Shown here piece by piece: positions 11,639-20,551 of a stretch of 25,427 nt of DNA. Positions within the stretch are counted from its first letter, which is position 1. Each line of letters opens with the position of its first letter. The stretch is from the IMG/VR virus record IMGVR_UViG_3300045944_000044, positions 1 to 25,427 of that record; one strand, written 5' to 3'. The translations under genes and the position numbers were made by a program. This DNA comes from a virus. A model generated the notes under the pieces. The model searched no databases and was not told where the DNA came from. It worked only from the letters and a program-made list of their open reading frames with translations.

Positions 11639-12759
11639 CAGGTCACCGGGAACAATCTCACCGACAGGTGCGAACCCGCGGCGGCGTAGGCGACCGATCC
11701 CGACCCGCCGATCCGGTACAGCAGAACCGAATACACCATCGCCTGGCCGGCGGGCACCCTGCCCACGCCGGATTCCGGTGCCACGGCACGCGACGGGTCG
11801 GAGGTGTCCGACCAGTGCTCGCGGATGTGCGCGATCGTCTCGGCGTCCAGGGTGGACGGATCGTAGAGAGCCCGCGCGCACAGTGTCCCGGTCTCCGGCG
11901 CCGCCGTCGATCCCTGCGGCAGGCACCGCACCTGAACTTCGACTTGGGCGCTGTTGAACAGCCCGCTGCGCTTCCACCGGACGTGCCCGTCGATGTCGGG
12001 GTAGTAGGCCTCGTCCTGGCCGGGCACGATCAGCGTGGCAATCACGTTCCACGTCCCCGAGAATGTGCCCGCCGGCCCGAAAGACCCCTCGGGGATCGAC
12101 AGTTTCACCACCCGGCCCGCGTCGGGGGAGCCGCCGCGGACACCGCCGGCCCCCGACCGCAGCGACGCGTCATAGACCAGTGCCTGCCCGTCGCCGATCG
12201 GGCCCACGAAGTCGTCGGCCTCGAGGATTTTCGCGTTGTCGCCCTGCGGGCCGGGGATCAGCGGGATGTCGACGGAGAAATGCGGTTCCAGGGTGGTGCC
12301 GGTGTCGGCGACGTTCAGGTCGAGCGGGTAGGTGATTCCCCCCGACGGTGGTTCGACACCGCGGGCGGTGTTGTGGACGTCCGGGGTGGGTCCGGGCGGG
12401 CCGGGGATCGCGCCCAGGACGATGCGCCACCCGTTGCCGTCCCACAGATGCCAGTAGCCGTCGATGTACCAGCCCATTCCGGCGTCGTCGTCGCCTAGGG
12501 TCTTGGGCAGGTCGGACACCAGCGCGATCGTCGACCCCCACTGGGGCCGCCAGAACGGCGCCGGGTCGCCCTTGTCGCCCTTGTCGCCCTTGATGGCGTC
12601 CAAGACGATGTTGTCCTCGCCGGGCATCAAGGTGAACGTGCCGATGATGGTCTGCGGGTCGCCGGGGTTGCGGACCGCGGCGTAGAACAGGACACGCACG
12701 ACCCGTTCGCCGAGGAAGATCGGCTCACCGGTGGTGATCGTCGACGTGGTGATCGTCAC
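11638..12759 (-). CDS. Minor tail protein with short collagen-like segments
   Basis: A 373-residue protein. GTG at 12759 overlaps the previous stop as GTGA. After an N-terminal beta-type segment (ITTGEPIFLGERVVRVLFYA) there is a short Gly-x-y stretch (IKGDKGDKGDPAPF, about residues 55-68), then a segment with LWDGNGWRIVLG and a second collagen-like motif (GPPGPTPDV), then IPGPQGD. The C-terminal half is beta-rich (GPAGTFSGTWNVIATLIVPG, VPAGQAMVYSVLLYRIGG) and ends HLSVRLFPVT. Collagen-like triplets in phage tail proteins usually mark trimerisation or shaft regions, so this is probably a trimeric fibre or tip component acting with the adjacent 665-residue protein. Confidence 0.86.
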   Translation of the reverse strand: MTITTSTITTGEPIFLGERVVRVLFYAAVRNPGDPQTIIGTFTLMPGEDNIVLDAIKGDKGDKGDPAPFWRPQWGSTIALVSDLPKTLGDDDAGMGWYIDGYWHLWDGNGWRIVLGAIPGPPGPTPDVHNTARGVEPPSGGITYPLDLNVADTGTTLEPHFSVDIPLIPGPQGDNAKILEADDFVGPIGDGQALVYDASLRSGAGGVRGGSPDAGRVVKLSIPEGSFGPAGTFSGTWNVIATLIVPGQDEAYYPDIDGHVRWKRSGLFNSAQVEVQVRCLPQGSTAAPETGTLCARALYDPSTLDAETIAHIREHWSDTSDPSRAVAPESGVGRVPAGQAMVYSVLLYRIGGSGSVAYAAAGSHLSVRLFPVT

Positions 12760-13295
12760 GAATCGTCCTCCTGCGCTTGATGATCGGATTCGCCGCGCTG
12801 TTCGGCCGCGGTGTCGGCGAGTTGGTCGGCGGCTTGGCCGGCGCGGGCGATGAACAGCTCGCGGATCGCGGATCGCACGTCGGGGTCGAGTTCCTCGATC
12901 TGCTTGACGTGGGCGGCGGCTTCCCGGCGCGCGTCGCGGGCGCGGTCCTTCGGGGTGTCGTCCTTGATGACGACCCACTCGACGGCATCCACGTACCGCC
13001 CGGCGGCGTCGGGCAGCCGGCGCGCCCGGATGAACGCGCCGGCGCCGGTGGCGGGGTCGAACTGCGGATAGGTGGTGTCCACGTCCACGCCGGCCAGCGC
13101 GCCGTGAAACATCAGCAGCTGCAGATGATCCTCGGGCAGACCCAGTGACCAGCCCTGGATGCCGACCGCGTCGCGGAAGGCCTCCACGAGCCGCTGCTGA
13201 CGCGCGGTGATCACGTCCTGCTCGGCCTGCGTGAACCGCCGCTCGTACGGGAACGACGGAAAAACCTTGCCCTTGTTGCGGTTTCGTCTGCTCAT
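12756..13295 (-). CDS. Helical tail-region protein
   Basis: A 179-residue protein, ATG at 13295 overlapping the HNH gene's stop (ATGA). The N-terminus is basic (MSRRNRNKGKVFPSFPYERR), followed by a mixed region (FTQAEQDVITARQQRLVEAF, LPEDHLQLLMFHGALAGVDV) and a strongly helical, charged C-terminal third (RDARREAAAHVKQIEELDPD, then IRELFIARAGQAADQLADTA). Small basic-to-helical proteins of this type lie between the Gp37-like protein and later minor tail proteins in related phages, but I know of no assigned function. It probably followed the Gp37-like gene directly before the HNH gene was inserted. Confidence 0.8.
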   Translation of the reverse strand: MSRRNRNKGKVFPSFPYERRFTQAEQDVITARQQRLVEAFRDAVGIQGWSLGLPEDHLQLLMFHGALAGVDVDTTYPQFDPATGAGAFIRARRLPDAAGRYVDAVEWVVIKDDTPKDRARDARREAAAHVKQIEELDPDVRSAIRELFIARAGQAADQLADTAAEQRGESDHQAQEDDS

Positions 13296-13936
13296 GCGGC
13301 TGCGCTCCGAAACCGTGCGCGCTGAATCACGCACGACTTGCAGTTCCGGCCGCCACCAGCCCGCCAGTAGATGTTGTCGGGGGTGAATTCGTGACCGTTC
13401 TTGCAGTGCGTCTTATCCTTGTTGCCCTTCCCATTCGGCACGTACGAGCTGGGCCGCAACTTCCAGCAGGCGCGGCAGTCGCGGCCGCCGTCGCCGCGGG
13501 CGTATGTGTTCTCGGGTGTGAATTCGTGGCCCCGGACGCAATGGGTCTTCATCCAGTTCTGGTTGCCGATCCCGTTGCGTGCCATGTCCCGCTTGTTGGC
13601 CAGGCTGGTGTCCCACCGCAGATTCGACAGGTGGTTATTGCCCGGATTGTCATCCCAGTGGCACGCCTCCATCCCCTTGGGGCACGGGCCGACGAACGCG
13701 AGCAGCACCAGGCGATGCACACGCTCAGCGTGACCTTCCCCGGCCAACTGCAAGTTGACCCAGCGGCGGCGGTACTTGTCGGTCGCTTGCCGCAATATCC
13801 GCTCACGGTATGAGCGTGATTGGCCACACGGCAGCGCAACAGTCCGGGCATCTGATCGAACCCGGCCTGAATCGGACACGGAATAGCAGCCCTCCCATCC
13901 CGGGATCGGCCGCCATGTCTCGTGTGTGATTTCCAT
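13292..13936 (-). CDS. NUMOD4/HNH homing-type endonuclease with zinc knuckles
   Basis: A 214-residue free-standing endonuclease inserted between minor tail genes. Residues 7-30 are a NUMOD4 motif (WRPIPGWEGCYSVSDSGRVR); residues 73-110 form the HNH_3-type core (VHRLVLLAF, then ACHWDDNPGNNHLSNLRW) with H93, N101 and the NNHLSNLRW signature. The C-terminus carries two copies of a Cys/His knuckle: CVRGHEFTPENTY ... CRAC and CKNGHEFTPDNIY ... CKSC, likely zinc-binding DNA contacts. ATG at 13936 has AGGGAG a few bases upstream, in a 9-base gap after the Gp37-like gene; its 3' end overlaps the next gene (ATGA). Such enzymes nick or cut cognate sites lacking the gene and spread by recombination. It is not needed for virion structure. 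Confidence 0.92.
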   Translation of the reverse strand: MEITHETWRPIPGWEGCYSVSDSGRVRSDARTVALPCGQSRSYRERILRQATDKYRRRWVNLQLAGEGHAERVHRLVLLAFVGPCPKGMEACHWDDNPGNNHLSNLRWDTSLANKRDMARNGIGNQNWMKTHCVRGHEFTPENTYARGDGGRDCRACWKLRPSSYVPNGKGNKDKTHCKNGHEFTPDNIYWRAGGGRNCKSCVIQRARFRSAAA

Positions 13937-13945
13937 TGTCTCCCT

Positions 13946-15676
13946 TTAAAAAAGTGACCCGCTACCCGCGAGCATGCCGGCGAATGAGGCGACGTTGCCG
14001 ATGGTGCGGAACCCGCGGGCGATGGGGTCCTCTTCGCGGGTGTCGTCGCCGAAGCTGACCGTGGGCCGCCCGCTCGAACTGCGGTCGCCTTCGGCTCGGA
14101 CGGCCATGATCTGGTCGGTGTAGACCACGCCGCGGATCTCGGCGGACACGCGGTCGCCGAGCCGGAAGTCTTCACCGAGCACGAACGGTTGGCCGTCGCC
14201 GACGTCGAACTTCATCGAGCGGTAGGCCTTCATCGCGTAGTCGCCGGACGCCAGGTCCTGGATCGCGTTGATCACGTAGGCGGTGCCGTGGCCCTGGTGG
14301 AAGTATTCGCGGAACGCGTACGGTCCGGCTTTGGCTGAGCGGATCGGGTTGACGAACCTCTGGAACGCGAGGAACACGTCATCGAGGTATCCCTGGTAGA
14401 GGTTGTCGAGGCCTTCGGCGCCGGGTGTGGCGTAGGTGGGGCCGATGCCGGTGGTGATGGTCTGACCGAGTTGAGAGAGCCCATAGCGGATGGCCCAGGT
14501 GATGGCGGCGTTCAGCCATGCCGGTGACCGCCCGCCGACGACGATGTCGGTGCCCTGCTGTTTGTGGATCACCCGCCGCGACTTGCGGACGTTGCCGTAG
14601 CCGACGTCGCGGTACACGAACGGCGGCGGGGCCGGGGCGACTATCAGCAGTTTGCGGAAGAACGGGTCGGTGTCGCCGTCGCGGTCGGCGTCCAGCGGGA
14701 TGAGGGTTTCGGTGATCAGGTCGTCGAGGGTCGCGGCGAACAGGTTGATGGCGCCGTCGGCCAGGGTGCCCGTCGGGCCGGTGACCCCGGATTTGTCCTC
14801 GAAACTCAGGATCACGCATGCCCTTGGGGGGCAGAGGATCGCGCCGAGCACATCGCCGAACACCTCGGTGTAGGGGGGCGGGTCACCGGGCAGCCACGTG
14901 TAGGCGCGGCAGATGACGCCGGCGTCCTTCATCGCCGGCGACAGGACGGTGTGGGCGTCCTTCCAGCGCGATCCGATGGTGCACCAGCGGGACTGGTCGA
15001 GGATCGGGTTGACGGGCATGACCTGCACCGGCCAGTTCAGCGGCGACAGGTTCTCCAGCAACGACGTGGGGTCGAACAGGTTGCGCGGCAACGGGAACCA
15101 GCCGTTGAGGCTGTGGAGGCGGAAAAGGTTGATCCACACCGAGGTGGCGCAGGTGGTGACCGTGGGGCCACCCCACAGGAACATGCGCGGCAGCTGCACC
15201 TCCATGGGAAAAATGGGGTTGGCCGCCAGATAGATACCTTTGAGGTGGCGCCGGTTGGAGATGCAGTTCAGGGTCGTGTGCGACGTTTCGCCGGGGTTGT
15301 CCTCGTCGTCGATGGTGAGGACCTTCCCGCCCCAGCGGGACCGCCAGTCGTGCGGTTTGTCGGGGTCGGGGTCGATGGTGATGTGGACGTCTTCGTCGTC
15401 GCCGATCTGGTAGGTGACGATCTCGCGGAGCCAGTCGTTGGCCTGCCCGGAGAACGTGACGTGGGCTTCGCCGTCGTCGGTGGCCAGTTCCTCCCAATCC
15501 CACCGGTCCAGGTTCTCCAGGCGGGCGACGAACTGCATGTCCTTGTCCCACAGGCGGATCAGGGGTTGCTTGGTGCGCCGGTTCATGTACGCCCAGCGGC
15601 GTTCCAGCAGGTGCATCTGCAGCTCGGCGGTGAACTGCCCGTCGAGGGTTTTCGGGTCCAGGGTGGCGGTGCTCAC
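13946..15676 (-). CDS. Gp37-like minor tail protein (tail-associated)
   Basis: A 576-residue protein. GTG at 15676 is preferred (GTGA overlap with the upstream stop). The segment KQPLIRLWDKDMQFVARLEN (about residues 36-55), followed by WDWEELATDDGEAHVTFSGQ, is the hallmark of the siphovirus ReqiPepy6 Gp37-like family, whose members form the baseplate/Tal-like part of the tail tip. Downstream beta-rich parts (DDEDVHITIDPDPDKPHDWR, GDGQPFVLGEDFRLGDRV) and a C-terminal small-residue tail (GSGSLF) fit. Position directly after the Dit-like gene agrees with a Dit-Tal pair. The gene ends in a run of six T before TAA, just upstream of the HNH gene. Confidence 0.88.
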   Translation of the reverse strand: MSTATLDPKTLDGQFTAELQMHLLERRWAYMNRRTKQPLIRLWDKDMQFVARLENLDRWDWEELATDDGEAHVTFSGQANDWLREIVTYQIGDDEDVHITIDPDPDKPHDWRSRWGGKVLTIDDEDNPGETSHTTLNCISNRRHLKGIYLAANPIFPMEVQLPRMFLWGGPTVTTCATSVWINLFRLHSLNGWFPLPRNLFDPTSLLENLSPLNWPVQVMPVNPILDQSRWCTIGSRWKDAHTVLSPAMKDAGVICRAYTWLPGDPPPYTEVFGDVLGAILCPPRACVILSFEDKSGVTGPTGTLADGAINLFAATLDDLITETLIPLDADRDGDTDPFFRKLLIVAPAPPPFVYRDVGYGNVRKSRRVIHKQQGTDIVVGGRSPAWLNAAITWAIRYGLSQLGQTITTGIGPTYATPGAEGLDNLYQGYLDDVFLAFQRFVNPIRSAKAGPYAFREYFHQGHGTAYVINAIQDLASGDYAMKAYRSMKFDVGDGQPFVLGEDFRLGDRVSAEIRGVVYTDQIMAVRAEGDRSSSGRPTVSFGDDTREEDPIARGFRTIGNVASFAGMLAGSGSLF

Positions 15677-16770
15677 GCGAGCGCGCTTTCGAAGCGCTGC
15701 GGGCACTGCGCCCAGATCCGGCCGCCGGGGCGGCTGTGCGAAACGGGCAGCGTCGCGACGGATCTCGGTGGGATCGGCACCGAGAATCCCTGGCCTTTGA
15801 ACCGCTGCAGCAACGGCAAGCCCGAATCGCCGTACTCGCCGAGCAGCCAGTCGAGCAGCTCGGCGTTGCGGACGAACTTCTTGACGATGTTGTCGACGGG
15901 ATCTTTGGTGCTGATCGCGATCCGGTGCGTCGGGTCGGTGTCGATGATGGCGTGCTCACCGTCGGCGAGTTCGGGGACGTCGATCATCACGGCGTCACGG
16001 CTGTAGGTGAACGAGCCCGACACGGCGTCGGCGAACGGTGTCCCGAACAGGCCGGCCACGCGCGGCCAGTCGTCGAGCAGGTTGCGTTCCCCGGTGACGA
16101 AACCGTTGGGCCCGTCGCCCAATCGCACCTTGCCGGGTGCGGTGACGAAGAAGATCGGCCACTGCGGTTCGGTGCTGCGGTTGGCGATCCGGATGAACCC
16201 CGCGTGCGGCCCGTACAGGTACGGCGACGACACGAACGGCGCCGGGGCGGTGTCGGGGCGATGCCAGCGCGGTTCCCCGTCGACGGCCAGGACCACGTCG
16301 TGCAGGGAGACGCCCTGCAGGGCGGGGTCGTCGGGCAGCGCGCACTTGGGTGCCTCGAGGAGCTGGGCGGGCACCCACAGTTGCCCGAACCGGCGGGTGG
16401 TCAGCGCGAACCATCCGGTGGCGTCGCGGCGGCAGCCGCGCCAGAACCGGGATTCGACGTCGTACCAGCCCAGCGGCGCCCAGGAACGCAGGCCGAGGGT
16501 GAAGCTGATTTCGCGGCGCGAATCCACTGTGCGTTCGAATCGTGGTGGCCCGTAGGCCGGTTTGGTCCAGATGCCTTCGAAGGGGACGTGCACGATTCCG
16601 TCGATGGGGCCGGAGATGAACGCGCCTGCGCTGCCGCCCATCTGCCCGGCCAGCGGCCAGAACGCGCCGTCGGAGCCGATCCAGGTGATGGTGACGCCTT
16701 CACCGCGCGCGGCCGGCGACAGTTCGCTCCACTTGACGGTGCGCCGGCCGGTGATGATCGTTTCGGCCAT
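15673..16770 (-). CDS. Distal-tail (Dit-like) minor tail protein
   Basis: A 365-residue protein; its ATG at 16770 shares one base with the tape measure stop (TGATG). Position immediately after the tape measure gene is that of Dit, which caps the tail tube and forms the baseplate hub. The sequence is beta-rich with many aromatic residues (ITWIGSDGAFWPLAG, REISFTLGLRSWAPLGWYDV, PQWPIFFVTAPGKVRLGDGP, SFTYSRDAVMIDVPELADGE), consistent with an N-terminal Dit-like barrel plus an inserted galectin/jelly-roll-like domain, as in larger actinophage Dits. No signal peptide or catalytic motif. Family assignment rests mainly on gene order and length. Confidence 0.85.
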   Translation of the reverse strand: MAETIITGRRTVKWSELSPAARGEGVTITWIGSDGAFWPLAGQMGGSAGAFISGPIDGIVHVPFEGIWTKPAYGPPRFERTVDSRREISFTLGLRSWAPLGWYDVESRFWRGCRRDATGWFALTTRRFGQLWVPAQLLEAPKCALPDDPALQGVSLHDVVLAVDGEPRWHRPDTAPAPFVSSPYLYGPHAGFIRIANRSTEPQWPIFFVTAPGKVRLGDGPNGFVTGERNLLDDWPRVAGLFGTPFADAVSGSFTYSRDAVMIDVPELADGEHAIIDTDPTHRIAISTKDPVDNIVKKFVRNAELLDWLLGEYGDSGLPLLQRFKGQGFSVPIPPRSVATLPVSHSRPGGRIWAQCPQRFESALA

Positions 16771-19700
16771 CAGCCGACGCCGATCTGCGCGGGTGCCGAA
16801 TAGGTGCCCAGCCGTGGTGTTTTCAGGATGGTGCGCCGCGTCCGGTCGGCGATGGACTGCTCATCGCCCTGCGGGTTGTTGATGGTGACGTGCGTGGACT
16901 GGTCCACCGGGCCGGGCGCGGCGCCGCCGCCGGTGTGGACGGTGGGGGCCGACGGGTCTGTCGGGCTGGTCGGCAGCAGCGAGCTGACCCCGGGGATCAT
17001 CCCGAACGGCAGGCCGCTGGTGCCGGCGCCGGTGTCGGCCATCCCGGAGAACGGATCGGTTGCACCCGCCGTGGAGGTTTGCGCCCCCTGGTCGGCGGCC
17101 GCGCCGGCGACGTTCTTCGCGAACCCCAACACCGCGCCCAACGATTTCACCGCGGGCAGATCGGAAATGTCGGGAAACAGCGAACCGTCCAGGCCGAACG
17201 TTTCCTTCATGAACGAGCCGAAAATGTTGCCCAGTTCACTGAATTCGCCTGACCCGCCGCTCTTGCCGGCTTTCTGCTTGTCGGCTTGCTTCGCCTCGGT
17301 GAAGGTGCCCTTCTTGGCTTCGTCGGCGTCGGCGCGGGCATCCTCGGCTTCGCGGCGCGCCTTGACGGCATCGGCCTGGGCTTTGCGGACCGCTTCCTGC
17401 GCGGACAACCGCTGCGATTCCGACGCGTCGGCGTCGAGTTCGTTGAGCCGGGCCTGCGCAAGCGCAACCGCCGTGTCAGCGTCAGCGATGCGGTCCATCG
17501 CGTCGGCGGCGCGCTGATCGGCCTCACGCACCGCTTTCGGGTCCGCCCGCCAAAATCCCTGATTGCCGTGCTCGTCGACACCCGGTGTCCCGGGCCCGTA
17601 CGCGGGGTTCGTGTTGCGGGACAAGTCGATCGGCGAACTCGCCGACGAACTCAGACCGTCAAGTGCCGCCGGGAAACCCGCCCCGCCCGGCATGGGGATC
17701 GACAGACGTTGCCGGGTGTGGACGTGGTTCATGTGATCGGCCCAGTCGTCGCGGTAGTAGCCGCCCGGCTGTGTCACCACATCGCCGCCTGGTGTCAGGC
17801 CGAGCACGTTGCGGGTGTTCGGGTTCTGCCAGATAACCTGTTCGAGGCCTTGAGGTTTGGTTTGCGTCAGGTACTCGGCGAACCGCTGCATGTCGGCGAC
17901 CGACCCCGACCAGTCGATGCCCTGGTTCTGCCCGGACCCTTCCTGGTGGCCCGGATAGGTGGACGGCTTGAGGTTGAACCCCGCAGCGACCTGGTTGACC
18001 CAATCGGGGAACGTGACCCCACCACCGCCGTAGCCGCCGCTGTCAGACCCCGCCGCCAACCCGTAGGGCACCTGGCCCAGCGCCGGCGCTGAGGCACCGG
18101 GCGTGCCGGTCAGGCCGGACAGCAGCGCCGCGGCGTTCTCGCGTCCCGGCAGACCGGCGCCCCAGTCGGAACCAGACGGATTGCGGTGCAGTATGCGCGC
18201 CGCGACGACGGCCTGCTCCTGGGGCGAGGCTTCGCCCGCGGTCGGCGCGAAACTGGTGCCGCCGTTGGCCGCCCACGTGCTCTTGGCGATCTGAAAGAGT
18301 CCGCTGGCTTCGTTGCCGCCGGTGTTCGCGTCGATCACCTGCTGCGGGACGTCGGGCCGGCCGCTTGATTCCCGCTCGATGAGCGCGGCCCACGCCGCGT
18401 CCGGCGACGTCCATGTGCCGCCGGCCCCCCGCGTCAACGGCACCGTTGCCGATGCTGCGGCTGCCGCAGCCGGAGCGGCGGTCGCGGGGAAATCGAACCA
18501 GCCGCGCTGCCCGGCTGGGCGGGTCGCTTCCAGCTTGTCCCGCAACGCATCCAGGTTGTGGCCGCTGGTCTTGGCTTGCTCACCGAGATCGTGGAGCTGT
18601 TCGCGGGCCGCGTCGAAGTCCAGGCGGTCCGAAGCTTCGTTGAGCTTCTTGAGTCCCTCGCCGAGGGAAAACATCTCCTCGGCCTGCTCACGCAGCTGCC
18701 GCGCGGTTTCGTGATCACCACGAATGTCGGCCTTCCACGCCTCGAACTTGTACAGCGCGCCGAGCGCGTCACCGATCGGGGCGATGATTCCCCCGATCGC
18801 GCCGGCGGCGTCGCCGAGTGCTTTGACCATCCACTCGGCGGCGGTGATCGACGCGTCACCGAGGGTGACGAAGAAGTCGATGACCTCGCCGCGGTGGGCC
18901 GACACCCAATCAGCGAGCGCGCTCAGCTGCACGCCGACCAAGTTGAAAAGCGTTGTACCCAAAGGCTCCAACGCGATCTTGGCTTCGTTCTGCAGCAGCG
19001 GCCAGCGCTCCGACCAGTCGGAGGTGTCGGCGGCCAGCTGGTTGATGTCCACCCCGGTGGACTGCAACGAAGCCGACAGGGTCTGCAGATCCAGTGCGCC
19101 GCGCTGGATCGCGTCGAGGAACTGCCCGCCCTTGGCTCCGAAATATTTGTTCGTCAGGGTCTGCGCGTCGGTGATGTTGCCCGCGTCGATCAGGCCCTTG
19201 ATCTGCCCGACGACTTCCCGTAGGCCGGCCGCCCCGGTTTTGCCTTCCTTGGCCAGCGTGGCCAGGCCTTTGTTCAGGCCGCCGCTGATCATCTTCTCGG
19301 CGTTCAGGCCCGCCGCGTCGAGTTGGGTGATGAGAGCGGCGGACTCGCCGAACCCGAACCCGAACTGCCGCAGCGCGGCCCCGCCCTTGTTCATCGACGC
19401 GACGAGCTCGTTGATCCCGATACCGGTCGCCTGTTGAACACCGGCCAGCGAATTCAGTGCGGCTGCTTGGTCTTTCGCGTCGACACCGAACCCGTGGAAC
19501 GCCTTGCCCAGCTCGCGGACGTTGACCGCTTCGCCGGTCATCCGGTTCCAGTTCGCGATGCGGCTGGTGACGTCGTCGAACGCCGACCCGGTCAGGTGCA
19601 GGTTGCGCGTGACGTCGACGGCCACATCGCCTATGTCGGCGAACGACGACGCCACAGTGGTTGTCCCGAGACGCTCGATCGAATCGACGAGGCCTTCGAG

Positions 19701-20327
19701 CTGCGCACCCGAGGCGCCCGTCGAGATCTGCAACTTGTCCCGCAGATCGTCGAACTGCGCGCCCAGGTCGTAGAGTTCACGGGCCGCTTTGATCGCGCCC
19801 GCGCCCAGGGCCGCCAGGGCGGTGACCGCAGCGCCGGCGGCGACACCGGCCATCGCGCCCATCGACGCACCGAGGCCGGCCATCTTGCCGTCCAGATCGC
19901 CGGCGCCGTCGCCGAGACGTTTCTGCGCCGACAGCAGCGACTTGTGGCCATCGTCGGCTTCCCGCGACGCGCGCGCGGAATCCCTGCGCGCCTTGGCCAG
20001 ACGCTCCTCGGCGGCCACTATCTGATCGTTCTTACCGCCGGCGCGGGCCTTGGCGAGTTTCTCCTCCTCGGTGCGGATCTTGCCGAGCGCGTCAGCGGCC
20101 TTGTCACGCAACTTCGCGTAGGCGTCGGCGGCCTTCTTGACCTCTGCCTCAGTCGATTTCAGGCCGTCGCCGAGCCCTTTGCCGAGATCCTTCCCGGATC
20201 GTTTACCGATGTCGCCGAGGCGGCCGAGCGCCTTGCCGACACCGTCATTGACCTGCTTATCGATGCCCTCAAACGACACCAGAACGGGCATCGCGTAGTA
20301 GCCGAGGTCACCCTTACCGGCGGACAT
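16770..20327 (-). CDS. Tape measure protein with Rpf-like and M15-like domains
   Basis: A 1185-residue protein setting tail length and passing through the tube during DNA entry. ATG 20327 has AGGTGA upstream. Residues 50-145 are coiled coil (EEEKLAKARAGG); about 150-180 hydrophobic (GVAAGAAVTALAALGAGAIK). The middle to about 540 is helical. Residues 644-725 are a resuscitation-promoting-factor/transglycosylase-like domain: IERESSGRPDV with E653 as expected catalytic acid, ASGLFQIAKSTWAANGGTSF and EQAVVAARIL. Residues 790-875 carry a second, metallopeptidase-like module: GHQEGSGQNQGIDWSG (H794, D805) and DHMNHVHTRQ (H868, H870), like M15/LAS peptidases. Another coiled coil lies at about 950-1035. 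Rpf motifs in mycobacteriophage tape measures (for example TM4) help infection of stationary cells. Confidence 0.93.
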   Translation of the reverse strand: MSAGKGDLGYYAMPVLVSFEGIDKQVNDGVGKALGRLGDIGKRSGKDLGKGLGDGLKSTEAEVKKAADAYAKLRDKAADALGKIRTEEEKLAKARAGGKNDQIVAAEERLAKARRDSARASREADDGHKSLLSAQKRLGDGAGDLDGKMAGLGASMGAMAGVAAGAAVTALAALGAGAIKAARELYDLGAQFDDLRDKLQISTGASGAQLEGLVDSIERLGTTTVASSFADIGDVAVDVTRNLHLTGSAFDDVTSRIANWNRMTGEAVNVRELGKAFHGFGVDAKDQAAALNSLAGVQQATGIGINELVASMNKGGAALRQFGFGFGESAALITQLDAAGLNAEKMISGGLNKGLATLAKEGKTGAAGLREVVGQIKGLIDAGNITDAQTLTNKYFGAKGGQFLDAIQRGALDLQTLSASLQSTGVDINQLAADTSDWSERWPLLQNEAKIALEPLGTTLFNLVGVQLSALADWVSAHRGEVIDFFVTLGDASITAAEWMVKALGDAAGAIGGIIAPIGDALGALYKFEAWKADIRGDHETARQLREQAEEMFSLGEGLKKLNEASDRLDFDAAREQLHDLGEQAKTSGHNLDALRDKLEATRPAGQRGWFDFPATAAPAAAAAASATVPLTRGAGGTWTSPDAAWAALIERESSGRPDVPQQVIDANTGGNEASGLFQIAKSTWAANGGTSFAPTAGEASPQEQAVVAARILHRNPSGSDWGAGLPGRENAAALLSGLTGTPGASAPALGQVPYGLAAGSDSGGYGGGGVTFPDWVNQVAAGFNLKPSTYPGHQEGSGQNQGIDWSGSVADMQRFAEYLTQTKPQGLEQVIWQNPNTRNVLGLTPGGDVVTQPGGYYRDDWADHMNHVHTRQRLSIPMPGGAGFPAALDGLSSSASSPIDLSRNTNPAYGPGTPGVDEHGNQGFWRADPKAVREADQRAADAMDRIADADTAVALAQARLNELDADASESQRLSAQEAVRKAQADAVKARREAEDARADADEAKKGTFTEAKQADKQKAGKSGGSGEFSELGNIFGSFMKETFGLDGSLFPDISDLPAVKSLGAVLGFAKNVAGAAADQGAQTSTAGATDPFSGMADTGAGTSGLPFGMIPGVSSLLPTSPTDPSAPTVHTGGGAAPGPVDQSTHVTINNPQGDEQSIADRTRRTILKTPRLGTYSAPAQIGVG

Positions 20328-20544
20328 GGATCACCTGCCGCGGCGCGTCCTCGTCGACGGTGACGTGCGCGGGCCGGCGGTCGCGCCGGCGTCGCAGTGT
20401 GGCGGCGACGTCAGCGGCGAGGCGGCGCGCCCACCGCCACCACGGCTCGACCCGCTCGTTGACACGCTGTGTCCCGATGAGGGTGAAGTCCTTGTCCCAC
20501 AACCGCACCAGGGCGTGGGTGCGGTAGCGGCGCCAGTGGATCAT
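20314..20544 (-). CDS. 76-residue basic protein with LWDKD motif
   Basis: ATG at 20544 follows the chaperone-like gene's stop by seven bases; the end overlaps the tape measure start by 14 bases. The N-terminal third (RTHALVRLWDKDFTLIGTQR) matches the signature of the Gp37-like tail protein (KQPLIRLWDKDMQFVARLEN), including an identical 14-base stretch at 20488-20501 and 15539-15552. The rest is very basic and helical (WWRWARRLAADVAATLRRRR). It occupies the position where many phages have the downstream part of a frameshifted tail assembly chaperone, but it lies in the +1 frame with no slippery site, so it is probably a separate small gene. Function unknown. Confidence 0.7.
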   Translation of the reverse strand: MIHWRRYRTHALVRLWDKDFTLIGTQRVNERVEPWWRWARRLAADVAATLRRRRDRRPAHVTVDEDAPRQVIHVRR

Positions 20545-20551
20545 CAGCGGC

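Noticed and set aside
10541-11689. 382-codon plus-strand open frame
   Set aside because: Antisense to the 665-residue tail protein; no motif and low-complexity composition.
14564-16006. 480-codon plus-strand open frame
   Set aside because: Antisense to the Gp37-like and Dit-like genes; composition (Val/Gly/Asp/Arg-rich) is typical of a GC-driven shadow frame.
19323-20363. 346-codon plus-strand open frame over the tape measure gene
   Set aside because: Antisense to the tape measure N-terminus; no recognisable domain.
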